From NCBI GenBank assembly GCA_021848825.1, contig JAJZTQ010000004.1, forward strand, positions 1 to 45,936: a stretch of DNA of 45,936 nucleotides, read 5' to 3'. The first letter of the stretch is position 1. Each line of letters starts with the position of its first letter. The stretch is from Pseudomonadota bacterium (GTDB lineage Bacteria; Pseudomonadota; Gammaproteobacteria; Burkholderiales; JABEVD01). The translations under genes were made by a program, and so were the position numbers. Under the pieces are notes generated by a model. The model was not told the origin of the DNA, searched no databases, and saw only the letters and a program-made list of their open reading frames with translations. Positions 16,752 to 26,859 of the stretch are shown here, one piece after another.

Positions 16752-19700
16752 ATGCGATCGTGAAGTTTGCGCTTACCCAGCGCATCCTGGTTGCAGCATT
16801 GCTGGTGTTGATGATCGCAGCAGGGGTTGCGAGCTTCATGAAGCTCAACATCGAAGCCTATCCCGACCCGGTTCCGCCCTGCGTCGACATCATCACCCAG
16901 AGCAGCGGGCAATCTGCGGAAGAGATAGAGCGCTACATCACCATCCCGATAGAAATCCAGATGGCGGGCATCCCCAACGTCACCAGCGTCAGGACGATTT
17001 CGCTTTTCGGGCTGTCCGATGTGAAGATCAATTTCACCTACGCATATACCTACGAACAGGCGGAGCAATGGGTGATCAACAGGCTTTCCCAGCTTCCGCC
17101 CCTGCCCAACGGCGTTGAGCCCCAGATCTCCCCGACCAGCCCGATAGGGGAGATTTACCGCTATCGCGTAGCGGGCCCTGCCGGCTATTCGGTCACGGAT
17201 CTCAAGACCATCCAGGACTGGATACTCGAACGGCGCTTCAAGGCCATACCCGGCGTGATAGACGTCAACGGATGGGGGGGAAAGACAAAGACATATGACG
17301 TTTCGGTGGATCAGCAAAAGCTAGTCGATTACGGGCTGACTCTGCCCCAGGTGCTTCAGGTCATCAACAACAGCAACATCAATGTCGGCGGCCAGACGGT
17401 GAATTTCGGACCGCAGGCCGCGGTCGTGCGCGGGATAGGGCTGATCCATTCCGTGGATGCCCTGAAGCGGACCATGATCGCATCGCGCAAGGGAGTCCCG
17501 GTATTGCTGAGCGATGTCGCAACCGTTACCGCAGGTCATCTTCCCAGGCTTGGCATTGCAGGACTGGACAACGACAGCGACATCGTCCAGGGCATCGTGC
17601 TGATGAGAAGGGGCGCCCAGAGCATGCCGACAATCGAGCGCGTCGAAGCCGAAGTCCGGAAAATCAATCGATCGAACATCCTTCCGCCCGGCGTGCACAT
17701 CGAGCGGATATACGATCGCAAGGACCTGATCAGCGTCACCACGCATACCGTGATGCACAACATGCTGACGGGAATATTGCTGATCTTCCTGCTGCAATGG
17801 GTATTCCTCGGGAATCTCAGGAGCGCGATCATCGTCGCCGTCACCATTCCCTTCGCGCTTGCATTCGCCGTGACGCTGATGGTGCTGAAAGGTGAATCCG
17901 CAAACCTGCTTTCGATGGGGGCAGTCGACTTCGGGCTCGTCGTCGATGCCTCGGTGATCATGGTCGAAAACATTTACAGGCACCTCGCGGAGAGCTGGGC
18001 TTCCCGCCATGTCGGCGAGTCGCTTCTGCATCGCGCCAGGGTGAGCACCGGCCTTCGCGGAAAGTTCGGCGTGATCGCGAATTCCGCGACAGAGGTGAAC
18101 AAGGCCATCCTCTTTTCGGCTGCCATCATCATTGCGGGTTTTCTGCCTCTTTTCACGCTTTCCGGAATAGAGGGACACATATTCGGCCCGATGGCCGAGA
18201 CTTATGCCTATGCCATTGCAGGCGGGCTCATCGCGACCTTCACAGTTTCTCCCGCGCTATCCTCCTTCATGCTGCCAAAGCAGATCGAGGAGGTTGAAAC
18301 ATTCATCGTGGGGTTCATCAGGAAGCGCTACACGCCATTCGTGGAATGGGTGCTGAACAACAGGTACCCGACGCTGGGGGGATTCGTTGTGCTTCTCGTT
18401 CTCGCAGTGCTCGCTGCAAAGAGCCTCGGACTTGAATTCCTGCCCAAGCTGGAAGAAGGCAATCTGTGGATAAGAGCGACCATGCCGCCCTCCATTTCCC
18501 TCGAAGCAGGCGACGATTATGTCAACAAGATGCGAAGGCTGATCAAGCGTTATCCGGAAGTGGAAAGGGTCGTTTCTCAGCATGGGCGGCCGGACGACGG
18601 AACGGACGCCACAGGATTCTTCAATGCGGAATTTTTCGTGCCGCTGAAGCCGATGGGCTCCTGGCCGGAAGGCATGGACAAGGAAAAGCTCACCGCGCAG
18701 ATGACGGACGCGCTCCAGGACAGTTTTCCTGGCGTGGAATTCAATTTCTCGCAGTATATCGAGGACAATGTCGAGGAAGCGGCATCGGGCGTCAAGGGAG
18801 AAAACTCGGTGAAGCTTTTCGGAAACGATCTTGAGACGCTTGAAAAAACCGCATCAAGGATAGAGGCCGCAATGAAGAAAGTGCCGGGCATCACGGATCT
18901 CGCCGTCTTCAATTCGCTCGGCCAGCCTACGGTGAGAATCGACATAGACAGGGAGAAGGCTGCGCGCTACGGCCTTGCCCCGGGCGACATCAATGCGGCG
19001 GTTCAGGCTTCGATCGGCGGTCAGGCTGCCGGCGACATTTACGAGGAGGGGAGCGACAGGCATTTTCCCATCATGGTTCGCCTTGCTCGGCAATACCGTC
19101 AGAATCTCGACGCGATCAGGCGCATCACGATAGGCGCGGCCGATCCTTCCGGAGCGGTCGTGCAGGTCCCGCTGAGCGACCTGGCAAAGATCAGGCTTGT
19201 TTCTGGAGCCGCCTTCATTTACCGGGAGCAGCAGGAGCGCTACATTCCCATCAAGTTTAGCGTCAGGGGGCGGGATCTCGGCACGGCAGTGCTGGAAGCG
19301 CAGAAGGAAGTCGCAGAGCAGGTGAAGCTGCCCGGCGGGTATCACATGGAATGGGTGGGTGAATTCGGCAATCTAGAGGAAGCCATGCAGAGGCTGGCCG
19401 TCGTCGTCCCGCTCGCGATCCTCCTGATAGGCGTCCTGCTCTACATCAATTTCGGCTCGTTCATAGACGTCCTGCTGGCCGCAAGCGTGATCCCGATGGC
19501 GCTTACCGGAGGGATCTTCGCCCTTTACCTGACAGGCACGCCATTCAGCGTCTCCGCAGCGATCGGCTTCGTCGCGCTTTTCGGCATCTCGGCAATGGAC
19601 GGCATCATCGTGCTTTCCTATTTCAACAACCAGATCGAAATCGGGCTGGATAGAAAGAACGCGATGCTGAGGACATGCCAGATCCAGTTGAGACCCGTGC

Positions 19701-19924
19701 TGATGACCTGCATCGTGGCGAGCATAGGGCTCGTGCCGGCAGCGATTTCCTCGGGAATAGGGTCGCAGGTGCAGAAGCCCCTTGCGCTCGTGGTGGTCGG
19801 CGGGATGCTGCTCGCGCCATTCCTGATCCTTGCGGTATTGCCGGCGCTGATCCTGACGTTCTCCGCTCGCGCGCCGATGCCTGTGGACGGAAAGGCGGGT
19901 GAAAGCCATGAAGAAGGGCTCTGA
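16748..19924 (+). CDS. RND efflux pump, heavy-metal (CzcA/CusA) type
   Basis: The inner-membrane proton antiporter has 1058 residues with the usual twelve-helix, two-large-loop RND layout. The TM4 segment GAVDFGLVVDASVIMVEN carries Asp394, Asp400 and Glu407, whose spacing matches the proton-relay residues known in CzcA (Asp402, Asp408, Glu415). This, with IYRYRVAG-type motifs, places it in the metal-exporting HME subfamily rather than the drug-exporting HAE group. The metal (Zn/Co/Cd versus Cu/Ag) is not resolved. It is coupled to the adaptor upstream and is followed after 4 nt by the outer-membrane lipoprotein gene. Confidence 0.93.
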   Translation: MNAIVKFALTQRILVAALLVLMIAAGVASFMKLNIEAYPDPVPPCVDIITQSSGQSAEEIERYITIPIEIQMAGIPNVTSVRTISLFGLSDVKINFTYAYTYEQAEQWVINRLSQLPPLPNGVEPQISPTSPIGEIYRYRVAGPAGYSVTDLKTIQDWILERRFKAIPGVIDVNGWGGKTKTYDVSVDQQKLVDYGLTLPQVLQVINNSNINVGGQTVNFGPQAAVVRGIGLIHSVDALKRTMIASRKGVPVLLSDVATVTAGHLPRLGIAGLDNDSDIVQGIVLMRRGAQSMPTIERVEAEVRKINRSNILPPGVHIERIYDRKDLISVTTHTVMHNMLTGILLIFLLQWVFLGNLRSAIIVAVTIPFALAFAVTLMVLKGESANLLSMGAVDFGLVVDASVIMVENIYRHLAESWASRHVGESLLHRARVSTGLRGKFGVIANSATEVNKAILFSAAIIIAGFLPLFTLSGIEGHIFGPMAETYAYAIAGGLIATFTVSPALSSFMLPKQIEEVETFIVGFIRKRYTPFVEWVLNNRYPTLGGFVVLLVLAVLAAKSLGLEFLPKLEEGNLWIRATMPPSISLEAGDDYVNKMRRLIKRYPEVERVVSQHGRPDDGTDATGFFNAEFFVPLKPMGSWPEGMDKEKLTAQMTDALQDSFPGVEFNFSQYIEDNVEEAASGVKGENSVKLFGNDLETLEKTASRIEAAMKKVPGITDLAVFNSLGQPTVRIDIDREKAARYGLAPGDINAAVQASIGGQAAGDIYEEGSDRHFPIMVRLARQYRQNLDAIRRITIGAADPSGAVVQVPLSDLAKIRLVSGAAFIYREQQERYIPIKFSVRGRDLGTAVLEAQKEVAEQVKLPGGYHMEWVGEFGNLEEAMQRLAVVVPLAILLIGVLLYINFGSFIDVLLAASVIPMALTGGIFALYLTGTPFSVSAAIGFVALFGISAMDGIIVLSYFNNQIEIGLDRKNAMLRTCQIQLRPVLMTCIVASIGLVPAAISSGIGSQVQKPLALVVVGGMLLAPFLILAVLPALILTFSARAPMPVDGKAGESHEEGL

Positions 19925-19928
19925 AACC

Positions 19929-21440
19929 ATGAAGCATCTTCTGCGCATTTCGATGATGGCCTGTTTTCTTTCAGGCTGCGCGGTCGGGCCCGATTTCAAG
20001 CGTCCTGCGCCGCCCCTTTCAAAAAGCTATTCCCCTTCCGGGAAATTGCCGGAAAAGGCCGATTCGGCAGCAGCATCGGGGGGAGAGGCGCAATATTTCG
20101 ATGCCAGGGCGAAAATCCCCTCGGACTGGTGGACGGTCTTCAAATCCCCCGGCATCGATGCGCTGATCAGGCAGGCCTTCAGGGCCAATCCTGACATAGA
20201 AGCGGCGAGAGCGGCATTGCGGCAGGCGCAGCAAAACGTCCTCGCCCAGCAAGGCTTCTTCTATCCGACTGTCGGGGCAAGCTATTCCCCGTCGAGAAAC
20301 AAGCTTGCCGGAAACATGGGAGGAAACTCCCCCGGGGTGCAGGGAAACGGATCGATCATACAGACCTATTCGAATCCTTCCGGTCCGCCGCCATTCAATG
20401 CGCCTGTCTATTACGATTTTCATGTCGCGCAGCTGACTGTCGGCTATGTTCCGGACGTATTCGGCCTGAACAGGAGAATGGTCGAGTCTGCAAAGGCTCA
20501 GGAAGCCCAGCAGAAGCTTCAGCTCGAAGCGACTTACCTGACGCTTGCATCCAACGTCGTCGCAGCGGCATTGCAGGAAGCATCGCTCAGGGCGCAGATA
20601 GCGGCCATGGAGCGCATCGTCGAAATCAACGACGAATTGCTGGGGATTTACAGGAATCGCCTCGCGCTTGGCGATGTTTCGGCAGTCGATGTGGCGGCGC
20701 AGGAATCCACCCTTGCTTCCATGAAGCAGCAGCTCTATCCGATGAAAAAGCAGCTCGAACAGACGCGTGACCTGATCAGGGCGCTTGCAGGAAATTTCCA
20801 GGATGAAGACGTGAAGGAGAAATTCAGCTTCTCCGAGATCCGTCTGCCTGCAAGGCTTCCGCTCAGCCTGCCTTCCCGGATTGTCGAGCAGCGTCCGGAT
20901 GTCAGGGAGGCGGAGGAAGCGCTTCATTATGCCAGCGCCCAGGAAGGGGTCGCGATCGCCAACACGCTTCCCCAGTTTGCAGTGACAGGCGCGATAGGCG
21001 GCATGGCTTCCACGCCGGGCTGGATGTTCAGGAGCGGGGGGGGATTCTTCGATCTGACTGCAAATGTAGCCTATACCATTTTCGACGGCGGCACGCTGCG
21101 CGCGAAATCGCGGGCTGCCCGCGAGGCGCTGGTCCAGGCGGGCGCGCAGTACAGGAGCATCGTGATCGCGGCGCTTCAGAACGTCGCGGACGTGCTCCAT
21201 GCGATACAGGACGACGCCAAGGCCTTCAGGCATGCCGCAGAGCAGGAAAGGGCTGCGAAGGAAGGCTTCGATCTGGCCGCAAGCCAGTACGAACTGGGCG
21301 CGGCGGACTACCAGACGCGGCTTCTTGCAGAGCAGAATTACCAGCTTTCCGTCATCAACCTGACAGAGGCCAGGGCGAACCGCTTCGGCGACACGATCGC
21401 GCTATACCAGGCCCTGGGCGGAGGATGGTGGAACCGCTGA
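19929..21440 (+). CDS. Outer-membrane efflux lipoprotein, NodT/TolC family
   Basis: The product has 503 residues from ATG 19929. That start gives a clean lipoprotein signal (MKHLLRISMMACFLSGC, lipobox LSGC) followed by AVGPDFKRPAPP, the classic NodT-family opening. The earlier in-frame starts (GTG 19899, ATG 19908) overlap the pump gene and lengthen the signal unnaturally. Two OEP repeats with long coiled coils follow, for example ALRQAQQNVLAQQG and the second-half VEQRPDVREAEEAL. It completes the adaptor-pump-channel set. The final 39 nt overlap the end of the convergent second RND pump gene on the other strand. Confidence 0.93.
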   Translation: MKHLLRISMMACFLSGCAVGPDFKRPAPPLSKSYSPSGKLPEKADSAAASGGEAQYFDARAKIPSDWWTVFKSPGIDALIRQAFRANPDIEAARAALRQAQQNVLAQQGFFYPTVGASYSPSRNKLAGNMGGNSPGVQGNGSIIQTYSNPSGPPPFNAPVYYDFHVAQLTVGYVPDVFGLNRRMVESAKAQEAQQKLQLEATYLTLASNVVAAALQEASLRAQIAAMERIVEINDELLGIYRNRLALGDVSAVDVAAQESTLASMKQQLYPMKKQLEQTRDLIRALAGNFQDEDVKEKFSFSEIRLPARLPLSLPSRIVEQRPDVREAEEALHYASAQEGVAIANTLPQFAVTGAIGGMASTPGWMFRSGGGFFDLTANVAYTIFDGGTLRAKSRAAREALVQAGAQYRSIVIAALQNVADVLHAIQDDAKAFRHAAEQERAAKEGFDLAASQYELGAADYQTRLLAEQNYQLSVINLTEARANRFGDTIALYQALGGGWWNR

Positions 21441-24400
21441 AGCGCGGCTCATGATGCTGTAAAGAACGGGCATGACGAGCAGCACGAGCGGCAATTGCAC
21501 GATCAGGCCTGAAATGATCGCTACGGCCAAAGGCTGCTGCATCTGCGAACCCTGTCCGAGCGCAAGGGCGAGGGGAAGGAGCGTGAGGATCGCCGCGAGC
21601 GTGGTCATCGCGATCGGCCTCATCCTGTTTTTCCCCGCCAGGACAAGCGCGTCTTCCCTTTCCAGCCCGTTTTCCAGGGAACGGTATTCGGAAAAATAGA
21701 ATATCGCCGCTTCCGTCACGATGCCGACGATCATGGTCATGCCCATCATGGCTGAAATGTTGAGCTCGATTCCTGCAGCCCACAGCCCGATAAATATCGC
21801 TGAAATCGACATCAGCGGGATAGCCAACACCGAAAGGGCGATCAGGAAGCGCTCGTAGAGAAAGAGAAGAAGAAGAAAGACGAGGGCAACCGCGGCGGAA
21901 AATACCAGCATCATTCCCCTGAAGGCGATTTGCTGCTGTCTGTAGAGCCCGCCCAGTTGGTAATAGGCGTCATGAGGCAGGCTGTTCATGGCCTGCCTGA
22001 CGTCTTCCATCACCGAACCCATGTCCCGCCCGCTGATGCGCGCAGTCACGGCGATCATGCGCTTGAGGTTTTCCCTGCCTATCTCAGGCTGCCCGTTGAC
22101 TGCGCTGATTTGCGCGATCCTCTCGAGCGGGAAAAGATGCCCGTCAGGTGCGCGCAGGATCAATCTGCCGATATCCTGGCCGGTCTTTCTCATCGACTCT
22201 GGAATCCAGATCCTTGCCCCTATCATTTTCACCTTGGCCTGAATCCGGGTTGCGACAATGCCTGACAGGTAATCCTGCAGCATCGTCGTCACGGATGCAG
22301 GATCCAGCCCTTCGAGCGCAGCCTTTTCCCGATCGATACGGATATCGAGCGCATCTCCCGCAGGGTTGATTCCGTTTTTCACGTCGACCACGCCCGGAAT
22401 CCGCGCGATCGATGCAGCCGTTTTTTTCGCCAAAGCTTCCAGCTCGCCCTGATCGTCGCCGAAGATCTTGATTTCGACCGGCTCAGGCACGGAGGTCAGA
22501 TCGCCTATCATGTCTTCCATGAGCTGGGCGAATTCGACATCGAGGCCTGGCACCTTCGTTTCGACTTCCTTCCTGATTTCGTCCATCACATCCTCTATGG
22601 GCGCTCTCGGCATGGGTTTGAGCTTGACGAAAAAGTCCCCCTGATTCGCCTCGGTGATCCCGCCTCCGAGCTGCGCGCCTGTCCTTCTCGAATAGGTTTC
22701 GACATTCGGGTTCGACTTGATGATCGCCTCGACTTGCCTGAGCAGCCTGTCCGTCTCGGTGAGGGAAGTGCCAGGCTCCGAACGGTAATCGAAGGTAAAA
22801 CCGCCTTCGTCCATCGAGGGCATGAATCCCGTTCCGGTATTCGTGTAGGCGAACCAGCCCAGCCCGAGCAAAGGCACGATGATGAAAAGGATCAGGGCAG
22901 GTTTGCGGAGGCATTTCCTGAGCATTTTTTCGTACCTTTCGTGCAGCCGGGACGCGAGTCTCCCGCCTTCTTCCTTCTCTGCATCCCTTTCATCGAGAAG
23001 ATGGTCTGCAAGGATGGGCACCGCAAGCCATGTGATCAGGAATGAAATCGCGAGGCTCGCAGCCATGGTCAGCGAGAGCGCCTTGAAGAAGGCTCCCGTC
23101 ACGCCGCTCAGGAAAGCCAGAGGAACGAATATCACGATCGTGGCTGCAGAAGAGCCGGCGAGCGGCCCGGTGAATTCGATTGCCGCAGACATGACCCGCC
23201 TGTGATGATCTTCACGAGATCTTCTCAGCCGTCTCGCAATATGCTCGAGCATCACGATGGCGTCGTCGATGATCAACCCAACCGCAGCGGCCATTCCGCC
23301 CAGAGTCATGATGTTGAAGCTCATCCCGGATGCATAGAGGATGATTACCGTCGAAGTCAGGACGGCCGGAACAATGATCACCGCGATCAGGGTGATCCTG
23401 ATGCTTCTCAGGAAAAGAAGAAGCACTGCTGCAGCGAGCCCGGCCCCGATCAGGATCGCATCCCTGACGCTTGCTGCCGAATCCACGACCAGCATGCTCT
23501 GGTCGTACCATTTTGCGATTTTCACCCCTTTCGGAAGCCTGTATTTCTTCAGCTTGGCATCGATTTCACTGGCGATGCGCACGCTGTTCCCGCCCGGCTG
23601 CTCGTAGACATTGAGCAGGACGGCATCCTTTCCGTCGGCATTCACCTTTATCCACTGCGGAACCGTTTCGTCGGACACCCGGGCGACATCCTTGAGCTGC
23701 ACGATACCGTCGGAACCCGATCGCAGGACAATGTTCCGGATATCGTCCATCGTCCTGATGCGGTTGTCCGAAATCCCCAGATAAAGCTTGTAATGGTCTT
23801 CCATCCTCCCGACGGCTTTCAGCATGTTCGCCGAACGCAATGCCTTGGCGGCGTCTTCCATCGTCATGCCATAGGCCTGCAGCCTGTCCGGGTCGACTGT
23901 GACCCGGTATTCCTCCTCCCCGCCCCCTACGGGCTGAATTCTTGCAACCCCTTCGACGGAGGAAAGAAGCGGGGCAAGCTGGTATTGAGCCAGATCCCTG
24001 AGAGAGGTCAACGATGCGCTTTCGGATGTCAGGCTGTAGGCGATGATGGGAAACACGGTCGGATCCATCCGCCGGGTGCGCATCCCGGTTCCTGGAGGAA
24101 GGGAGATCTGCGCAATGGCCGCATTTACCTGCAGCGTCGCGGTCGCCATGTCGGTTCCCCAGGGAAAATAGACGGATATCTCGGCAGATCCCCTGCTCGT
24201 CGTCGAGCGCACATCCGTTACGCCGGGCACCCTTCTGACGGCTTCTTCCACGGGAATCGAAACCTGCAGCGTCATCTGCTCGGCAGGCCGGTCGCCCGCA
24301 TCGAGCGTCACTTCCACGCGGGGAAAATCGACGTCGGGAAAAAGCGTGACCGGCAGCCTGAATGAGGAAATTGCGCCTGCCAACGAGAGAGAGAAAAGGA

Positions 24401-24449
24401 AAAAAAGGATAGATCGCTTGTGCAACTGCATCCAGGAGCCGAATTTCAT
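21402..24449 (-). CDS. RND efflux pump, second system (HAE-like)
   Basis: The permease has 1015 residues. The N-terminal TM and porter start (LFPDVDFPRVEVTLDAGDRP, in part) and TM4 segment GLIIDDAIVMLEHIARRL show the Asp-Asp pair of HAE-type RND proteins, unlike the DFG-x3-D pattern of the metal pump at 16748-19924. The two pumps are therefore distinct and not recent duplicates. The substrate is unknown. Its ATG overlaps the adaptor stop (ATGA), and it is the last gene of the minus-strand operon. Its C-terminal 13 codons are encoded antisense to the end of the NodT gene. Confidence 0.92.
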   Translation of the reverse strand: MKFGSWMQLHKRSILFFLFSLSLAGAISSFRLPVTLFPDVDFPRVEVTLDAGDRPAEQMTLQVSIPVEEAVRRVPGVTDVRSTTSRGSAEISVYFPWGTDMATATLQVNAAIAQISLPPGTGMRTRRMDPTVFPIIAYSLTSESASLTSLRDLAQYQLAPLLSSVEGVARIQPVGGGEEEYRVTVDPDRLQAYGMTMEDAAKALRSANMLKAVGRMEDHYKLYLGISDNRIRTMDDIRNIVLRSGSDGIVQLKDVARVSDETVPQWIKVNADGKDAVLLNVYEQPGGNSVRIASEIDAKLKKYRLPKGVKIAKWYDQSMLVVDSAASVRDAILIGAGLAAAVLLLFLRSIRITLIAVIIVPAVLTSTVIILYASGMSFNIMTLGGMAAAVGLIIDDAIVMLEHIARRLRRSREDHHRRVMSAAIEFTGPLAGSSAATIVIFVPLAFLSGVTGAFFKALSLTMAASLAISFLITWLAVPILADHLLDERDAEKEEGGRLASRLHERYEKMLRKCLRKPALILFIIVPLLGLGWFAYTNTGTGFMPSMDEGGFTFDYRSEPGTSLTETDRLLRQVEAIIKSNPNVETYSRRTGAQLGGGITEANQGDFFVKLKPMPRAPIEDVMDEIRKEVETKVPGLDVEFAQLMEDMIGDLTSVPEPVEIKIFGDDQGELEALAKKTAASIARIPGVVDVKNGINPAGDALDIRIDREKAALEGLDPASVTTMLQDYLSGIVATRIQAKVKMIGARIWIPESMRKTGQDIGRLILRAPDGHLFPLERIAQISAVNGQPEIGRENLKRMIAVTARISGRDMGSVMEDVRQAMNSLPHDAYYQLGGLYRQQQIAFRGMMLVFSAAVALVFLLLLFLYERFLIALSVLAIPLMSISAIFIGLWAAGIELNISAMMGMTMIVGIVTEAAIFYFSEYRSLENGLEREDALVLAGKNRMRPIAMTTLAAILTLLPLALALGQGSQMQQPLAVAIISGLIVQLPLVLLVMPVLYSIMSRASAVPPSSAQGLV

Positions 24450-25462
24450 CTGGCTCCCTCGCGCAATTTCATGCCGTCCTTCAATTCGTAATTGCCGAGC
24501 AGGACGACAGGCAGACGAGGATCGAATTTTCCCTGAATTGCCTCAATTTCTCCGTATTCCGTCGCGACGACGCCGATGCGCCTGGCGTGCCCGTTTTCGA
24601 CCTGGAAGATATAGGCGCCCTTTTCATCCTGCAGTACGGCGGATCTCGGGACCACCCAGTTCTGCCCTGCAGGAATCACGATTTCCCCCTTCAGCTTCAT
24701 GCCCGGGATGAGATTCTTAGGCTCGCCGATCCTCACGAGCACATCGACAAGACGGGTTTGGGGATCGATCCCGCCGCCAATTTCGCTGATGGTGCCTTCG
24801 AGTTTCGCGGATTTGGCGAAAACGGGGAAAAGACGGACTTCCATCCCCGGCTTGATTCTGGATGCGTCTTCGGGTTCTATCCCGATCACCACGCGCAAGG
24901 CGTCGAGCCTGGACAACTGGAGGACGGTTTTTCCTGCCTGAATTCTATCCCCCGGCGAAAAAAACAGGCCGGTGACCACGCCGTCGAATGGCGCCCTGAT
25001 CGTTTCGCGGTTTGATCCGGTACCGAGCTTCTTCTGGGCGTCGAACGCGCTTTCGGCATCCTTGAAACCCTGCTCCGCAGCCGCAAGCTGGGCATTTGTC
25101 GCAAGCTGCTCGCCATGGAGCCGTTTCATGCTTTCGAAACTGCTTCTTGCCATTTCGAGCGACGTTTCTGCCTGGACATAGCCATGACTCGCATTCGGGT
25201 CAGTCGCGAATTCGAAGAGCGAGGCGCCTTTCCTGACCTTCTTTCCCGCGGTGACATCCAGGCGGGCGATCTGCCCCGGTCTCGCCAGGCTGACCGAGAC
25301 CGTGCTTTTCGGATCGGAAATCGCGGTGCCATATGCGGCAAGGGTGGAATGCAGGTATGCCAGATGCATCTGTCCGGTCTCGACGAGTGCTTCGGGTTGA
25401 TCTTCGGCACAGGCAAACGCGGAAAAAATCAGCAGAAGGAAAAAAGTCCATTTCATTCTCAT
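24446..25462 (-). CDS. RND efflux periplasmic adaptor, second system
   Basis: The product is a 338-residue HlyD/AcrA-type adaptor. The signal peptide is about residues 1-19 (MRMKWTFFLLLIFSAFACA), with a Cys at its end that could form a lipobox (SAFACA is a weak match). A lipoyl half (SLARPGQIARLDVTAGKKV, in part), a helical hairpin (about 92-150), the second lipoyl half (IRAPFDGVVTGLFFSPGD) and a beta-barrel (LRVVIGIEPEDASRIKPG) follow. The start overlaps the end of the outer-membrane factor gene and the stop overlaps the pump gene, so the three are translationally coupled. Confidence 0.9.
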   Translation of the reverse strand: MRMKWTFFLLLIFSAFACAEDQPEALVETGQMHLAYLHSTLAAYGTAISDPKSTVSVSLARPGQIARLDVTAGKKVRKGASLFEFATDPNASHGYVQAETSLEMARSSFESMKRLHGEQLATNAQLAAAEQGFKDAESAFDAQKKLGTGSNRETIRAPFDGVVTGLFFSPGDRIQAGKTVLQLSRLDALRVVIGIEPEDASRIKPGMEVRLFPVFAKSAKLEGTISEIGGGIDPQTRLVDVLVRIGEPKNLIPGMKLKGEIVIPAGQNWVVPRSAVLQDEKGAYIFQVENGHARRIGVVATEYGEIEAIQGKFDPRLPVVLLGNYELKDGMKLREGAR

Positions 25463-26799
25463 TTCGACTCCTTCTCAGGGCCCAGGAGCGTCAGCAGGGC
25501 GATATGCTCTTCCAGGATGGATTCTTCGACGGCATTCTTCTCGGCTTTCTTGGCAAAGAATTCGTTTTCCAGGCCCGAATAGGCTGCCAGATCGATGTCG
25601 CCCGAACGGAATGCGGCTTCCGCCTTCCTCGAAAGAAGCGACAGGGAGGAGAGCGTCTCATCGATACGGGCAAGTTCGGACTGGAGCAGCATGTGGTCGG
25701 AGAGAATCTGCTCGACTTCGCCGTAAGCAGCATTGAGCCTTGCCTGGAATTCGTCGTGCAGGCGCTTTCTTGTCGCCTCGGCAATCGCGATGTTGCCCCT
25801 GTTTCTGTTGAATATCGGCAGAGTCAGGCTGAGCGAGAAGCCCTCGTAGTTGATGCCGGTGTTGTCCCTCGAACGGGTGATCCCCGCTTCGATTGCCGGA
25901 AACTGTGAAAGAATGGCCTGCCTCAGGCGCAAATCCTGGGCCTCGTAGCCCGCCTGAAGCGCCAGGAGATCAGGCCGTATCATCGCAAGCTTGCGGAGCT
26001 TCCCCGCTATTTCCCTGCTGTCTGGCAAAGCGATTTCAGCTTGGCCGACGAGCTTCAGACGGGAGTCCGGCGGCAGTCCGAGCAAGGCATTGAGGGCATG
26101 GCGGTCCTTTTCCAGCAGGCGGCGATTCTCGCTCAATTGCTTTTCGATCTGCTGCAGCGCGTTTTCTTCCGCTGCGGCGCGACTCAGGGTCAGGTCTTTC
26201 CTGTCGAATACGGATTTTTCGCCCGCATAAAGCCTTGCGGCAAGCGCCCTTCTTTTATCGAGAATCTCGGACAGATTTTGCCTCGAGCGGATGCGCGCAA
26301 AAAGAAGCCGGGATTCTCCTGCAACCTGCCATTCCTGCCACAGCAGGGCGAGATCGGCCTTTTGCCGATCCGATCCGGCGGCCGCCATGCGCAGCGATCT
26401 GGTCATGACGGCGCCGAGGTTGTAGCTCAGTCCCAGGTCGAAAGCGGTGATGTTCTCCCCCGGAATGCCGTTCTGCGGAAACTGGGGCGAAAAGCCGAAC
26501 GCCGGATCCGGAAGCAGCCTGGCGGCGAAGGCCTGGGCGCTCATGACGCCTGCATCGTCCCTGGAGAGCTTCAGGTCGGGATTGTTCGCTACCGCGATCA
26601 TTGCGACTTCGGTCATGTCGAGTCCGTCTCGAGGGTCGAATCTTCTCGAAGAGAGCTCAGGCAGGGGCAGCTTCGAAGGGTCGATTTCGAGCCGCGACAG
26701 CGTCTTGGGCCATCCGGCTTTCAGGTCGAGCGGCTCCTTCCGGTATGCGGCGCAGCCGCCGAGTATCGATGCGGCTAGAATCAGGGCGACGAATTTCAT
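25459..26799 (-). CDS. Outer-membrane efflux factor (TolC/CzcC family), second system
   Basis: The product has 446 residues. A lipoprotein signal (MKFVALILAASILGGC, lipobox LGGC) is followed by the helical OEP fold. The family hallmark AVANNPDLKLSRDD near residues 70-85 and a second-half equivalent AMIRPDLLALQAGYEAQDL are present. It is first in the operon, ahead of adaptor and pump, an order common in czcCBA-type loci. A GGAGAAG site lies 13 nt before the ATG. Its start is 60 bp from the end of the GGDEF-EAL gene, which runs in the same direction, so readthrough from that gene is possible. Confidence 0.9.
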   Translation of the reverse strand: MKFVALILAASILGGCAAYRKEPLDLKAGWPKTLSRLEIDPSKLPLPELSSRRFDPRDGLDMTEVAMIAVANNPDLKLSRDDAGVMSAQAFAARLLPDPAFGFSPQFPQNGIPGENITAFDLGLSYNLGAVMTRSLRMAAAGSDRQKADLALLWQEWQVAGESRLLFARIRSRQNLSEILDKRRALAARLYAGEKSVFDRKDLTLSRAAAEENALQQIEKQLSENRRLLEKDRHALNALLGLPPDSRLKLVGQAEIALPDSREIAGKLRKLAMIRPDLLALQAGYEAQDLRLRQAILSQFPAIEAGITRSRDNTGINYEGFSLSLTLPIFNRNRGNIAIAEATRKRLHDEFQARLNAAYGEVEQILSDHMLLQSELARIDETLSSLSLLSRKAEAAFRSGDIDLAAYSGLENEFFAKKAEKNAVEESILEEHIALLTLLGPEKESK

Positions 26800-26859
26800 G
26801 GCAGTTTTTCTTCTCCGCCGGAAAGTGTATCTCTGGACAATTAGATGAGAATTAGGAGG

